From the NCBI GenBank assembly GCA_018881555.1, contig JACAXG010000068.1, positions 2,446,198-2,510,197 on the forward strand: a stretch of DNA of 64,000 nucleotides, written 5' to 3'. Positions 41,933 to 53,849 of this stretch are shown here, piece by piece; positions within the stretch are counted from its first letter, which is position 1; each line of letters starts with the position of its first letter. Both the position numbers and the translations under genes were made by a program. The notes beneath the pieces are model-generated. The model searched no databases and was not told the DNA's origin. It was given only the letters and a program-made list of their open reading frames with translations. This DNA comes from Amblyornis subalaris (taxonomy: Eukaryota > Chordata > Aves > Passeriformes > Ptilonorhynchidae).

Positions 41933-43890
41933 AGCTGGTTTGCAATGTCAAACANCAGGTTCTTGGTCTAAATAATCTTGAACTGTGCACAGCAGAATGT
42001 ATTTTCTCAAGCTGCTGTGAGTGATCCATCNCTTCCTGCCACAGTGATCCATCTCTTGCTGTCAGTCTGACCCCGGTGGAGGTGGCTGTACTGCTCTGCT
42101 GTCCATGGCAATGCTGAAATTCCCAATATGAGCCCAAATCACACAGTTCAGGAGCCAAGGAGATGGGTGCAGTGCTCTNGCTTTGCCTGGTGAGATGCCA
42201 GGAGATTCCCTCCTTCCTGTCCTCATGGATTTATATGGAAATTGGAAAAATCCTAGAAATCATGCAATACTTCTTAAGAACAATGTGTATTCAGGCTGGT
42301 GTGCAGGGCCTTTTCCAGAGGCAGTGCTGCTGTAAGACAGTTATTGTGTTTGCTGAGGCTGGTCCAGAGCCTCTCACAGGAGCTCTTGGCAGGATTTGGA
42401 GGGACCCACGAGAACTTGCAGTGTTATGGGCCAGGAGCAAATGGCAGGATGTGTCCTCTGTTTTGGGGCGCTGAGGAGAGGAAGGGGGCTCATAAAAATG
42501 AATATATTTAATAGCACAGAATGAAACAACAAATTGAAATTGTGCTGAAATCCANTTCTGGGGTTTTATAATCCACAGAAACTTATTAACTTCAGAGACC
42601 TGTGCAAGCTGGGAAAAAAAAGTGAGCTTTCCACTCCATCCCCAAAACAGGGAGAATTTAGAGCGCTTTTATGGTGCATTTTAGGACAATGACCTGGGCA
42701 ATGTGTTCAGCTGCTTTGCTTGCCTCATAAAACCCAGTTTATACAGTCCTGGAATCAATCCTGTTCTCTTCTGGGCTTTCCAGAGCAGGGACTGCCAGTA
42801 GCAGCACTTTATGATATAGAGTTGAAGTGTCAAAGGGACACAGACCAGAACCATCGTGCTCACCTCTGTGATCAATAGGAAAGGGATATTTTAGCCATAA
42901 ACAACCCTTGCAGTGGGATGGGCAGAGCTTCTCCCTGCAGCTCAGGGTTTGAGGGAACTTCTCTGCTCTCCAGGACCTGATTTTTTAAAGTTTGTTTACA
43001 CNAGGTAGCACAACTGGAATGGGAGAGACACCCCAAAATGTCCCCCAAAAAGGAAGTTGAACTTGACGTGCCCAGTACATTTTACTTGATTGTGCCAGGG
43101 ATCTCCACTTCCTGGTGCTGAATTTTCTGTAGTGTTTGAATTACACATTCCCCTGAGAATTTTTCCTTTGGAAATACCAAATGCATCTTTTCATTGCCTT
43201 ATACTTCCAGTTGCATCGTTTCATTTTTCAGGGAACAAACCCCCGTCCCCCATTTCCAGATCCTATGCTGAATCCATGTTCTAACGAGGTTTCCCAGCTC
43301 CCCATCCTGAGCGTGCAGCTGGAGCAAAAAGGGGCACACAGTCCAAAGGCTGCAGGGTGGGAAGGTGCTGAATATTGCACACTTTGAGGTGAGGAAAAGC
43401 TGTGATTCCTCAAGCCAGATCCCTCACTCGCTGCTCATGTCTTCACTCCGGACCTTTGGGGTTTTTGAAGCCTGGTTTGTTTTCCTGTGAGCTTCTGGAG
43501 ACGCCTAAGGAGGAAAACGTCTGGGCCACGAGAGTGGTTTGACTTCAAGAAGAGGAGAAAACGGGTTTGGGAGAGTTAACTCTATTTCAGCCACACAAAT
43601 AGACCAATTTCTGGATTAACACTTGAACAGGTACTTATTTTAGTCAAAGGTGTCTGCTTTTAGTTAATATTTGTGCAGTTTTCATGAGTATTTAGCTCTA
43701 GAGAACCACTATTCTTGCCCTTTCTTCTTGCAGTGGCACAGTAACTGGCATTGTGGCCACAGCTGCCACTGTCCCTCTGGCCCATGTGCACGTTGCCACA
43801 GCAGAGGNAAAGGAGAAAAATCAGAATTCAAGTCCTGCCTGAAAAGTAAAAGGGACAAATTAGTTTCTTGTCACTGCGCTGCAATAAATA
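41933..43890. other. Intergenic sequence, no gene recognised
   Basis: A short near-duplicate of AGTGATCCATC lies at about 42020-42056. Otherwise I see nothing recognisable. Confidence 0.7.
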
Positions 43891-43899
43891 CATTGTCAT

Positions 43900-44270
43900 T
43901 TTTATACCCCAGTGAATCATATTCTCCATTTCCCCCGTAACTATTATACAGTCTGCTGGCAGTACATCATTTTTTGGTAATTTTATTTTCACCAATTGTT
44001 TTATGAAATTTTTGAGTTTTATGGACACTAAAACAAATCTAGCCTGCGAGTATTATAGCCCTTTAAATCACCGGCAGGAAATCTCAAGGTTCCTCCAGAC
44101 TGTGAGAGAAGGAAGCTTTAGGAAAGAAAGATTGCTCCTAGCTTATAAACTGAGCAAAAACCCAGAGATAAGTTTGTAAAAGGGACATACATCATCGCTG
44201 GCAAAAAGCAGGACGTAAAACAACATCTCTCNGCTCAGCTCCCTTAAGAATAAAAATGGATTTTTATTTA
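43900..44270. other. Candidate non-coding regulatory block
   Basis: This AT-rich, repeat-free sequence holds GTAATTTTATTTTC and CACCAATTGTTTTATG words, a TTTAAATCACC word and short GATA sites. It resembles an enhancer in composition only. Confidence 0.28.
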
Positions 44271-47126
44271 GCAGAAACACTAAAGTAGTTGGGGAAAGGA
44301 ACACACAAGCTTTTCCATGCTTTCTTAACCATAACAATCCTTATTTCCTGCAGAGTTGCAGTGTCAGGCACCACCTTGGCTAAGTTGTGGGGAGTTGTAG
44401 TCCCAAACCAGAGGGAAACTGGAAGAAACTCTGAATTCGAAGCTGAATGTTGGCAGTGCTTGGCTGAGTTTGGTCCTCGTGGTGACAACGAAGTGCTGGC
44501 ACCAAGACATGGGGAAAGGGATCATCCCGGTTCTCCTCTTCTTGTCCATAACCTTTGTTAATGTTTCCATGGCTAAACCATCTGGGCTGTTTTTTGAGAG
44601 GGTTTTGCACAAAATTTCAGATGGCAAATGAGAGGCAGAGGCTGCAGAGCCACCCCCAGGAGTGAACCCNCAGCCTGGGGAGGGCAGGTGGAGACCCCGG
44701 AGCTGCCTGACNCCAGCAGGCAGCTCTGTCCAAAGTTTTCTGAGGAGCAGGGGATTATGGTTTCCAAAACTTAAATCAACACTGAGGGGTATGAGAAAAG
44801 CTATTAATTTTTTTTTATAGATAAGGTTTTTTTCTCAATAAATTGCTTGGTCCACTGTGCACATCCCTGAATATAGGAAAGTAAAAGAAGATGAGATGGT
44901 CTTGCTTAGATGGAAACATTGAACAAGAGCTTTCTTGGCTGTAAATCTGACAGGACAGATGAACAAGCTCTCACCTCAGTTCTGACTTGGGCTTTGCAGT
45001 CTTGAATGATCTACTCTTTTTTACCTTTTCCTTTTATATTCACCTCAACATTTTAAAAAGCTCTGAAGATATTTCGATTACATATTTGGCTTGTGAATTG
45101 GAAGAATGGTTTGATTTAATCTAAAACAGCTTTTTTTTATTTCTAAGTAATTTTTAAAAAATANACNAGGAATAAGAAATTTGCAAAATTATATNAAAAT
45201 AGCTGTTTTGTCTCAGACCTGTGGCCCACTGTGGCTGGAAGCAGACAAGTATAACTCTTCATGCACATATTTCCCTCAGTATATCCTTCCAGCAATCTAT
45301 TATATAGGAACTCATGAGCCAAGGGGAACACATTTGTTAATGGCCCTTGATGGATTTTTGCCTCTGTGAATTTATTGAGTTGAACATATGTACGTTCATG
45401 ACTTCCCCTCTGTAATGTGATGGTAAAAAAATGCTTCCTTTTCCCTGCTTTTAGGCTCCCTGCTTGGCTCCCTTCACCTGCTGCCCCACTCTGTGCTTTG
45501 CAGGAAGCTGTGCTCTCTCACCACCCCACTACCTGCCCCGTGATGCNCAGGAGCTGAAACATTCCTACTCTTGTCTTGTCTGGCCATCCCNTTCCCAGCT
45601 GGAGAAGCCCAGGTTGACAACTGATTTTTAAATGCAAAAAACCTTCCTGTGGGAATGTGGTGCTGCTCCCAGAGTGGGCTTGGGTTCAAATGCTCTGGAT
45701 TTAGGAGGCTGGAGCAGCAGCTCTTGTGCACTGGCAACAAGAGTGGGTTAAAGCCCAATTCAACCCTTTTCTCTCAGAAGTCCTGAAAAAATGAAACCAC
45801 TAAAGACAAGTCCCTGAGTGAATGGTGTTATGGTTGCAAAAAAGCCGAAACTCTCTGAAAAGTAACTGCAAGCTAAAAATCTCTATTTGTTAAATGAGTA
45901 TTCCCAGACTGTGGACTTCAGACTACATATTCTGAATAAATCAGTAAAAAATAAACATGGGTAAGTTTTCCAGCTCTATTTTCATATCACCTGAAAAGAA
46001 ATATCTGCAGATTTGAACTCAAACTGGCTTGGACTGTCTGCAGTCCTGGTTTTAGGAGTGCTGTGCATCCTCTATGTTCCAAACACAACAGCATTGCTCT
46101 GTGCCTCTGACACGTTGCCACTGGAGTGTTTCAGGGCAAGACGTCTTTAACAACCTGAGGATCACCCCCTGACCACAGGGATGGTGATTTTTCTCTTCAC
46201 AGTTGCACAAGAGCATCCTGAGGATTTATAACTGGTTTCTATTCTTATCGCGGCCAAAGGGGTGGCAGAGGTGAAGCACTTCACGATTTGAATGGTGGTG
46301 AGGAAAAGCTTGGGGAGAACAAGGTACAATCAAGAGAGGAGTGAATGAGTAGATGTGCTCAGCATGTCTTGATCTCTCCAGGAGTTTAAAAACAGGGCGT
46401 GGCTGGACAGTAGTTATGAAATTTGGGGTANAGCTGTATTGAGCCAAAGGTTTTATGGCAGTATAACTTGTCCTCAGATGGGAGGGAGTGAACTCCAGCC
46501 CTCTAAAGCACCTTCATGCTACTGGGGCTGTAGTCATGCTAAAAGCATTGAACGTTTTGATGAAAAATGTTCTCCTTAGGGTTTGGATCACAGCCTTCCC
46601 ACGGTCTGGCTCAGAGGTTTGGGAAGGGCTCTGCACAGCTACAAGCAAAGCGTGAGCAAGGATTTTGCAGGAAGCAAGTGGCCACGAAAGAAGGACCTGC
46701 AGCTCTGTTCAAAGTGCTTGGGAGAGAAACCAAAGCAGCAGCAAAGACCCCCAACCCCGTGGTTTCCTGTGGNTGGTGTGTGGGGGTCCTTGTGTCCCTG
46801 CCGTGTCACCTGGGCTCTGGCGCTGCCCCTGCCGAGTCCTGCCACGTTCCTGCAGGAGATCTGTGGCTCCTGACAACACAGGCTGAAGTGCTGTGCCCCC
46901 CATTTGTGCTTCAGGAGCGTTCCTCTGAGCCAGGTAACAAGCACACATCGCAGCTTCTCTCTGTTGTACCAGCTCTCCGAAATCTCTCTGAAAACCAACC
47001 TCACCCCACTAGGACTCGCCTCCCTCTTTGCTGATTGCTCCTCAATCCCCCCTGGTCTTTGCACAAAACTCTTTGCAGTTCTTAATTTTTCCCTTTTACT
47101 TTCTGTAGCTAAATCTACTTTTTAAA
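44271..47126. other. Intergenic sequence, no gene recognised
   Basis: The composition is mixed. Open frames of up to about 155 codons at 46567-47064 occur in several overlapping frames on both strands, as expected of GC-richer non-coding DNA. No mobile element was recognised. Confidence 0.7.
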
Positions 47127-47137
47127 TTTTTTTTTTT

Positions 47138-47184
<47 letters not shown>
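47127..47184. repeat. Long poly(T) tract (11 T, CC, then 45 T)
   Basis: Eleven T (47127-47137) are interrupted by CC and then followed by 45 uninterrupted T (47140-47184). This is by far the longest homopolymer in the window. On the minus strand it is a poly(A) tail-like run with ATTAAA 15 bases before it (plus-strand TTTAAT at 47200-47205). Confidence 0.95.
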
Positions 47185-47187
<3 letters not shown>

Positions 47188-47470
47188 TTCTTCCGCCTGT
47201 TTAATCTCCACTCAGCCCCGGCGCTGGTGCAGCCTTACAACAGTTTTGTCATGTTGGCTGTCACCGTGCTGACAGCCCCGTGACAGCTGGCAGATGTACG
47301 GATGATGGATGTTTTCTCCCTCGTGCAAGGACGATGGGATAAAAGTGCAAACAAACCGGGTAATAGATGGGAAAAGCAGAGCAGCGCTGATAAGGCCTGG
47401 TCCTCACCCTGTGATGTATGGGAAAGCAAGCTGAGGGCAATTTGTTTCAGAGAAATGAGGGAGTCTTTGT
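47185..47470. other. GC-balanced segment between poly(T) and A-rich tracts
   Basis: About 290 bp of unique-looking sequence lie between a T-tract on the left and an A-rich purine tract on the right, so the flanks are complementary in type. No protein homology was recognised on either strand. It could be a retroposed minus-strand transcript or simply a regulatory block beside an unstable homopolymer. Confidence 0.3.
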
Positions 47471-48380
47471 AGAGAGGGACACAAGGAAAAGAAGGAAAAA
47501 AAAAAAAAGAGAAAAGAAAAGGAGAGAAAATAAAGAAATAATAATAAAGGAATACCTAAAGCTCGTCTGTATTGTGGCGACACCAGCCTGTTGTTATGGC
47601 AATAGGCAAATCTCATTTCAAGGACAGGCTCGGGGTCCTTGGCATTCATTAGGGACCCCAGGAGGAGGNGTCTGGGATGGGAACATTGGGTTTGCTTGTT
47701 TCTGCTGCTTGCCTCCCCTCCCTGCTGGCTCTCCAAGGCACCTGCTNTTATTTATGGGACGTAGGTGTCATCTGAAGGAGCTCACAAATGGCTACNCTGG
47801 CTGTGGGTGGATAAACTTCCCAAGCCACTCACTGGTAGGCCTGAGAAGTTCATACAACGTCTGGATTCACGTGGAGGGGCTGCTACTCCCAAAACCTCCT
47901 GCCAATGCACTTCCTCCAGCTCCTGCCTGCCCACTTGGATGGAGGAAGATGCTGCAACCGGGGCCCTGGTGCAGGCGATCCCGAACAGAGGGTGGCATTC
48001 ACCTTGTTCCTGAGAGCNGTGAGCTCCAGGCTGGGCCAAAGGGAATGCCAGGGGCGGGATCTGTCAGGATGCTGCTGCACAGCCCCTGGGTGCGGCTGTG
48101 GGAGGGGGCCAGGAATCCTTCAGCGAGCGAGCAAGGGGGGAGGAGGATGCTCATGTTACAGCTCGTGAGAATCCCTTTAAAATTCAAGGAATGCGTTCCA
48201 GGGCTCCTGTGTGGACCCTGCCTATTAATCCCCGGGTGCTGTAGCTGCCAGCCTGGATGCCCAATGGATGTTTGTGCCCTCCCTCCCACGCCGCTCACCG
48301 GCACGGATGCCTTTGGATGCCGACGCCTCCCCTCGCTTCCCTTCCACCCCTGGCTCTGTCACTGTCNGGGACTTATTTAG
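47418..48380 (+). other. 320-codon open reading frame of unknown status
   Basis: An ATG at 47418 opens 320 codons ending at TAG (48378-48380). None of the five ambiguous bases inside can create a stop in this frame (GGN, CTN, NCT, NGT, CNG). The first 45 residues are mostly Lys/Arg/Glu from an A-rich tract; the rest is rich in Pro, Cys, Gly, Leu and Trp and resembles no family I know. The start context is weak (T at -3). It is probably chance in GC-richer DNA, but it is unusually long for this window and could be part of a lncRNA or a young gene. Confidence 0.15.
47482..47550. repeat. A-rich purine tract
   Basis: The tract consists of GGAAAAGAAGG, a run of 13 A, then AGAGAAAAGAAAAGGAGAG and AATAATAATAAAGG. 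It is low-complexity and lies about 300 bp from the poly(T) run. Confidence 0.9.
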
Positions 48381-48790
48381 GCTCGTAATGGTGATAATTT
48401 ATTACAGCACACTTCCTACAGTGAGTAAATAAGTCTGTCTCCCTCAAACTCCCTGGGCAATTAGAAGAATGAAAGACTGTGCCACATATTAGCATTTATT
48501 TTCTCCCAGCATTTATACAAGGCCATTTTCTTGCTGACAAATTGTGGGGCAAATTGTTCTCGAGGAAGTCTGTCAGATGGAAAGGTGTTATGATTAAACT
48601 GTTGGCNTAAATTTAGATGACAATAAATCCTTTCATTGCATTAACTGGATTTATTTCCTTGCAACTACCATTAAGGATTCGAAGAAACAATAATGAACAG
48701 GTTGATTTTGCACCTGCTTANGGGTAATTAATATGCACTCTAAAAACAGAGAGTCTGCTTTAAAAAAATCTCTCCAGTAATCTAGAAGCT
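48370..48790. promoter_or_regulatory. Candidate enhancer block, TAAT-rich
   Basis: This repeat-free block is dense in homeobox words: GATAATTTATTAC near 48393, CAATTAG (48468-48474), ATTAGC near 48489, TAATTAAT (48725-48732) and several ATTAA words. TGCTGAC at 48532-48538 behind a T-rich flank is a MAF half-site type word. The appearance is that of a vertebrate conserved non-coding element; conservation is untested. Confidence 0.38.
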
Positions 48791-50440
48791 GCTGATCAGG
48801 AAATGGATGTCGAATCAGCTGTATGTGTGTGGTAGCATCGCACTAACAAAAATCCTGAAGTGCAATAGTGATGCAGGAATTTGGGAAGGGATCTGTTCAA
48901 ATGTGAGCTGGAAGGGCCAAATTCTCCAAACCCTTCCACAGGCAAACACTGCCTGGAATGAGGAGCCCTGTCTTGTGCAAGAGGCCAGTGAGCCAGTGGG
49001 GTTCGGGCTGTATGAATGCCCAGCAGTTTTATGTCCCTGGTGGAAAGGGTTTGTGTGTTCCAAGCAAAGAAAAGTAGCTTTTTGTTTCAGTTAGTGTCTA
49101 TCCACAATTATCCCTATTACCAGCTTGGATAAAAGGAAATGGCAGTATTAATTATCTATGATTAAAATTAAAAAATAAATGGAAAGGGAGGAAATACATT
49201 GATAAAAGCCTAGGAAGGCTACAAGAATGTAAAGTCCTGTATGCCAAAAAGATTAAAAAAATTTGTGTTGTTTTGGGAAAGGAAAAGCAATGGATGTGAG
49301 GAAAAGAAAAGGATAAGATAAAGCTAAAATAGAGCTCTCAGGGTCAAAAATGTTTCAGCTGGTCATATTGTCAGGTGGTAAATTTAGATAAAGGTAAAAC
49401 TGGGATGCCTCTTCCAGAAAGGTGTTTGGGGCAGCAGCTGTATCAATTCCCATAAGGCCTTTGGTAGCCCACAGAAGGGACTGTAGGGCAGGACAAGGGA
49501 TGGAAATCCACCTGGTTCCCATTGCTGTGGGAACAGAGAGAAGAATCATCATCTTGGAGTGCTGCTGTTTTCCCCTTCCCTTTGCAGCCCTCAATAGTTG
49601 TGGCTTTTGGGCTTGGTGGGGGAGCTCTCTAAGCCTGTTAAGGGTGTGGTGAGTGTTGAGTGGCCTGGGAAGGGGAAACAGCTGCTTTGTGGACCCGTCT
49701 GGAGAGGGCTCACACTGGTTGTGTACCCGGATTAAAACCACCACCTTTCCCCCACACACCACTTTTGTTTTCGAACTATTGCCGTTCTGGGAAAAATGTT
49801 CAAAAGGAGAAGAGTTTGCTTAGCTGTAGAAGAGAAGACTCTGCTCATGCTTCTGCTGCTGCATCCCAGGGTCTGCGTGGTCATTTCTCTCCTGGTGGCT
49901 TAACTTGCACGTGCAGGCAGCTTTGCTTCACACCCTGGTTTGCTGGCCACAAGCTGGTAAGACAATGTGAATAATTCTGTGTGTATTAAACCAGCCACTT
50001 TGGAGGAGAGCCGAGGGAGGTTTTTATCCTTGAAATGGAAGTGTTTCTAGCAGAGGGTTCAGAAGGGATCTGTGAGTTACTTGCTACAGTCACATCTCAC
50101 CCTGGTGTTTGTCTGGCTCAAAGGACTGTGCTGCATTCATCGCAAGTGGAACTGTTTTTCTTTACTGTTCTTAATATTCTTGCACACTCACTAAATNAAG
50201 CGGGGCATGTGCTGCCACACCAATGAGTATGAACACGTGCCATAGATTTTAAATTATGCGTTTTGTGGAGTGGTTTGCTGGAGCAGTTGGTTTGCAGAGA
50301 GGGCTTGAGATTGATTTCACAGCCTCTTTCCAAAGCAGAGAAGCTGCTTTTCATCTGCGCTTGGCTTAGCTGTTGTGTTTAAGGTGCCCCCTCTGNAGAG
50401 AACAGTGGAATTGGGTTTGCAGTAGCATCAGTGGCTTCCA
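48791..50440. other. Intergenic sequence, no gene recognised
   Basis: The composition is ordinary. There are no ambiguous bases between 48722 and 50196. No exon, RNA gene or mobile element was seen. Confidence 0.7.
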
Positions 50441-50605
50441 GCTTGCCCAGGAAAGCTGTGGCTGCCCCATCCCTGCAATTGTTCCAGGCCAGGTCGGACA
50501 GGGCTTAGGAGCAACCTGGGATAGTGGAAGATGTCCCTGCCCATGGCAGGGGTTGGAACAAGGTGGTCTTTAAGGTCCCTTTCAACTCCAACCATTCTGA
50601 TTCCC
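50441..50605 (+). mobile_element. CR1 LINE 3' end fragment
   Basis: The sequence follows the CR1 tail step by step: GCCCAGGAAAGCTGTGG, GCCCCATCCCTG, AGGAGCAACCTGGGATAGTG, TGTCCCTGCCCATGGCAGGG, GGTTGGAAC, TTTAAGGTCCCTTTCAACTC and CCATTCTGATTC. It is about 165 bp, sense orientation, 5'-truncated. Confidence 0.93.
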
Positions 50606-51870
50606 TGATGAGTGTACCTCGGTCCTTGCCCTGCTGCTGTGACCTGTGGGATGTCAGGGTGGGAGAAAGAGACCTTGGCCACTATTTTCCGCATTTCCTA
50701 CAGATTTCCCTGCTTTATTTGTCCCGGCTGTTGGATCACTTGCTGCCACCTCTGACAACCTTTCAGCTCCCTTGTGCCCAGAGCAAGTTATAAATCTTTT
50801 AATCAACACTACTTNGGGGAAAATGCTGATAATTTGTAACAGGGATTTTTTTTTCTCCAAGAATGTATCAATTTGAGTAATGCCTTCAATTGGAAGGTTT
50901 CTTAGATCCAGGATTGCATTGAATTAGGTTTCTGCCTTAACCCAGAGAGGCACTTCCTGACCCCTGGGACGGGAGGTCTGGCTGGCTCAGGTGCTCGGGG
51001 CAGGCTGTTCCAGAGTTCTGCTGTTGGAGGCTGTTGACCATTTCAGGGTTTCTCTTCTCTCTGAATTTTACAATAAGTAGCTCATGATTTAAAATCCTGA
51101 ACTTATTTGTCAAAGCAGTGAGTAGAGCTGACACCAAGGGAAGGCTCTCTGGACTGAGCAGCAGCAGCTCCTTCCTTCCTTGCTCCCTGCCTGCTGGGAC
51201 TGGGAAGCTGTGACGTGTTGCTTTTTCTTTCTTTTTAAATATTTCTCACCCAGGTGCAGTCAAGTCCTCTTTCTTTTAACCCTGAACATTTTCACAGGGC
51301 AAGAACACTCATTTCTGCACTATGCCACTGCCATCACTGACTTGTGCAAAGTTGTTGCACGTTAATTAATTTGGCACAGAAGTTTTCAAACAGGCATGTG
51401 TGGAGCCATGTGTTGTGGTTTGNCAAGGTTACCTGAGGGTAATGTGGTAAATATTTCTCATCCATTAGCAGATTATAAAAATGGTGCATCGTGCTGCTGC
51501 TTGGCATCGTGGGGGGATGGAGAGCAGGAGATGGTTGTTAACTTAAGAGGGTAAGGAACCATCACTCATCTGGCTGACTGGGGAGACAGGGCTCCCAGTT
51601 TCTATTAAAACTAACTATTCAGAGAAAAAAACCCACCAGCACCAGATCTCTTTAGATTTTTCACACACACCCTTTTCTTATCTTCTTTTCTGTTTCTGAT
51701 TCTCATTTTCTCTTCCCGGATTTCCCTTAATTTTTTATTTATCCCAGCTCCATAAAAAACACCACAGACTGCATCAATGCTTGATCCATGTGCTCCCTTT
51801 CCTCCTCCCATGCAGCCTGGCCTCCCTGTTGAAACCAAAAAAGATTCTTTGCTCATTCTGCATTGACCCC
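50606..51870. other. Intergenic sequence, no gene recognised
   Basis: I see no recognisable exon, repeat or RNA gene. The composition is mixed. Confidence 0.7.
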
Positions 51871-51874
51871 TCAT

Positions 51875-52170
51875 CATTATGTTAATAAAAATTATTAATA
51901 ATAATATAAATCATAGGCTATTTACAATAACGTTAAATATAGAGTGCAGTAATTCTGTGCAGTTATTCTGTGCCTGTCCTACAAAAAGCAGGATTCAACC
52001 TCTTTGTGTGCAAAATGATACTGAGCCATAACTAGCTTATAATATTGCTGCATTATACTGTAGCTGTAGTCCTGATCACCACAGCTTTTGTCAATTTTAC
52101 TGGGCGGGTTTCATTCTTACCATAAAAAACCACAGTAATTTTTAATAGTGGTAGGTGGAGGCAGAAAAAT
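51875..52170. other. Candidate non-coding regulatory block, very AT-rich start
   Basis: The left part is a run of ATTATTAATAATAATAT-type words, followed by CTATTTACAATAACG and GCATTATACTG. It is repeat-free apart from the AT bias. Enhancer status is a guess from composition. Confidence 0.28.
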
Positions 52171-52409
52171 GTGACTCATAAAACACTTCTGATGGACTTG
52201 GCTGTACAGAACTGGGACTCAAGTCTTCCTTGCATGTCTTCTGAAGGAATTAAACTCTCCATTTCTCCATGCTTTCAGTGATCTCTCCTGTGTGTTTGGT
52301 TGCTCGGGGATGTTGGCAGCCAGGGGCTTTCTGGGTGCCCCTAAAATTGGGGTGTGCTTTGGATCAGGGAGGCACTTCTGAAGCNAAACTCTTGGCTATC
52401 TCCACTTAC

Positions 52410-52474
52410 AAGGGTTGGAACTAAATGATCNTGAAGGTCCCTTCCAACCCAAACCATTCTATGATTCTGTGATT
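52410..52474 (+). mobile_element. CR1 LINE 3' end fragment (short)
   Basis: AAGGGTTGGAACTAAATGATC, an ambiguous base, then GAAGGTCCCTTCCAACCC, CCATTCTATGATTCTGTGAT. This is the last 65 bp or so of a CR1 element with its terminal repeat, in sense orientation. Confidence 0.92.
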
Positions 52475-53150
52475 TTGGTTTGCTTTCACATCTTGGAGCG
52501 TCTGACCTAAATTCCTTTAAACCCAAGTGAAATGGAAAATGTTCCTCAAGCATGTGGCTGCAGCCACTAAGGGGCANTTAGACCATGGGATTAATCTGGA
52601 GCAAAAATCCTCTGAGCTGTGGCTGGTGTGGGTGTCAGGTCCTCGGGAGCCTGGCTTTGGGGTGGGGACATCACCTATGGAGTTTGGATCTGGACAGGAG
52701 ACTGATGGGGCCATCCAGTTGGCTTCGGGAGGAGCTCGTGCCCTGATTCAGTGCATTTTGGGGTGCAGAACCCATTCCAAAGGACGTTTTTGGGCAGGAG
52801 ATGTTCATAGCTCTCTGCTGTGGGCTGGTTTGGAGCTCACTCCTGCTTGGCTGCCAGGCAGCTTTCCCAGCAGGGGAAAAAGTGGCATCAGAGCCCACTG
52901 CAGCCACCNAGCACAGGCACGTCCCTGGCCTCTGCCAGGCTTGTGGCACCTCTTGCAGGGTTTGCTTTAACCATTAATGGCACAGGTAAAAGTTTTGGGC
53001 NGGTTGTTTCTTTACTGCTTCCACCCCCTTGCTCAGCCCTGGCTGTACAGACGCTCCCTCCAAAGCTCCCTTCCCACCCGGAGCGATCCGTGGACGCTCG
53101 GAGAGCAGCTCCATTGTCGGTGAAGGGCCTGCAGCAATGAGGCTCCAGTT
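52475..53150. other. Intergenic sequence, no gene recognised
   Basis: The sequence is moderately GC-rich. An overlapping open frame of 147 codons (52527-52970) has a 92-codon shadow on the other strand and no recognisable homology. Confidence 0.7.
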
Positions 53151-53640
53151 CAGGGGAACTTCTGTGCGTTTAATTAAGAAATGCTGCTCACACAGAACTG
53201 ACTGCACGAACCTAATTTGCTGCCGTGGCTCTCTGTCTGTCCAGCCTTTTGTCTCTCTCTGCGTCCCACACAATTCCGTTGGATCTTATTACTCGAGCTA
53301 GGTGGATCCTTGCTTGGCTGAGCNGAGATCAAAAAGTAATTTTTCTTTTTGCAACAGCTGATTAGAAATTCATTTATTTTCACATTAGACATTTGACCAA
53401 TATCTCCTTCCCCCCGACAAACCAATCCCCCCCAACTCCAGCAATTTAGCTCCATTTGTGTAGTCTGCATAATGGAAGACAGTGAGCCTGTTAGAAAAAC
53501 GTGGCCCAGGGCAAAAATTAAATGCAGAATCATGTATCAGAAATGAGATGTATTTACTATTGTTTTTGAAAATTAATGGTGCATTTTTAGTTTTTATAAT
53601 GTAATTTAATGATGCAATTCATCTAATAAAAACCCACATT
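53150..53640. promoter_or_regulatory. Candidate enhancer block with CARE-type site
   Basis: It contains the palindrome TTAATTAA (53170-53177), GATTAG near 53360, and TGATGCAAT (53610-53618), an exact match to the C/EBP-ATF composite element. AT-rich words continue to 53640. It is repeat-free; conservation and activity are unknown. Confidence 0.35.
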
Positions 53641-53849
53641 TTAACTCAGTCCTACAGACCTACTGGGGCAGGACAAAATGTACCTTTCAGATGTAAGATT
53701 TTTTAAAAACCCTTTGGGCTCTTTTTGTTTTTTTTTCTTTTTGCACGCAAAAAAGGAGAAACTCTTTGCGTGCTTTGGCTAACAGCTGGGGTATCAGCAG
53801 GAGTCCAATAAAAAGGACATTTTTCTTTCNAAATATTGGTGTTTGTGCA

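Noticed and set aside
46567..47064. Overlapping 141-155 codon frames on both strands
   Set aside because: Mutually overlapping frames in GC-richer DNA, with ambiguous bases and no recognisable protein family.
48532..48538. Full MAF recognition element
   Set aside because: Only half-sites (TGCTGAC or GTCAGCA) were found; no palindromic 13- or 14-base element was seen anywhere in the window.
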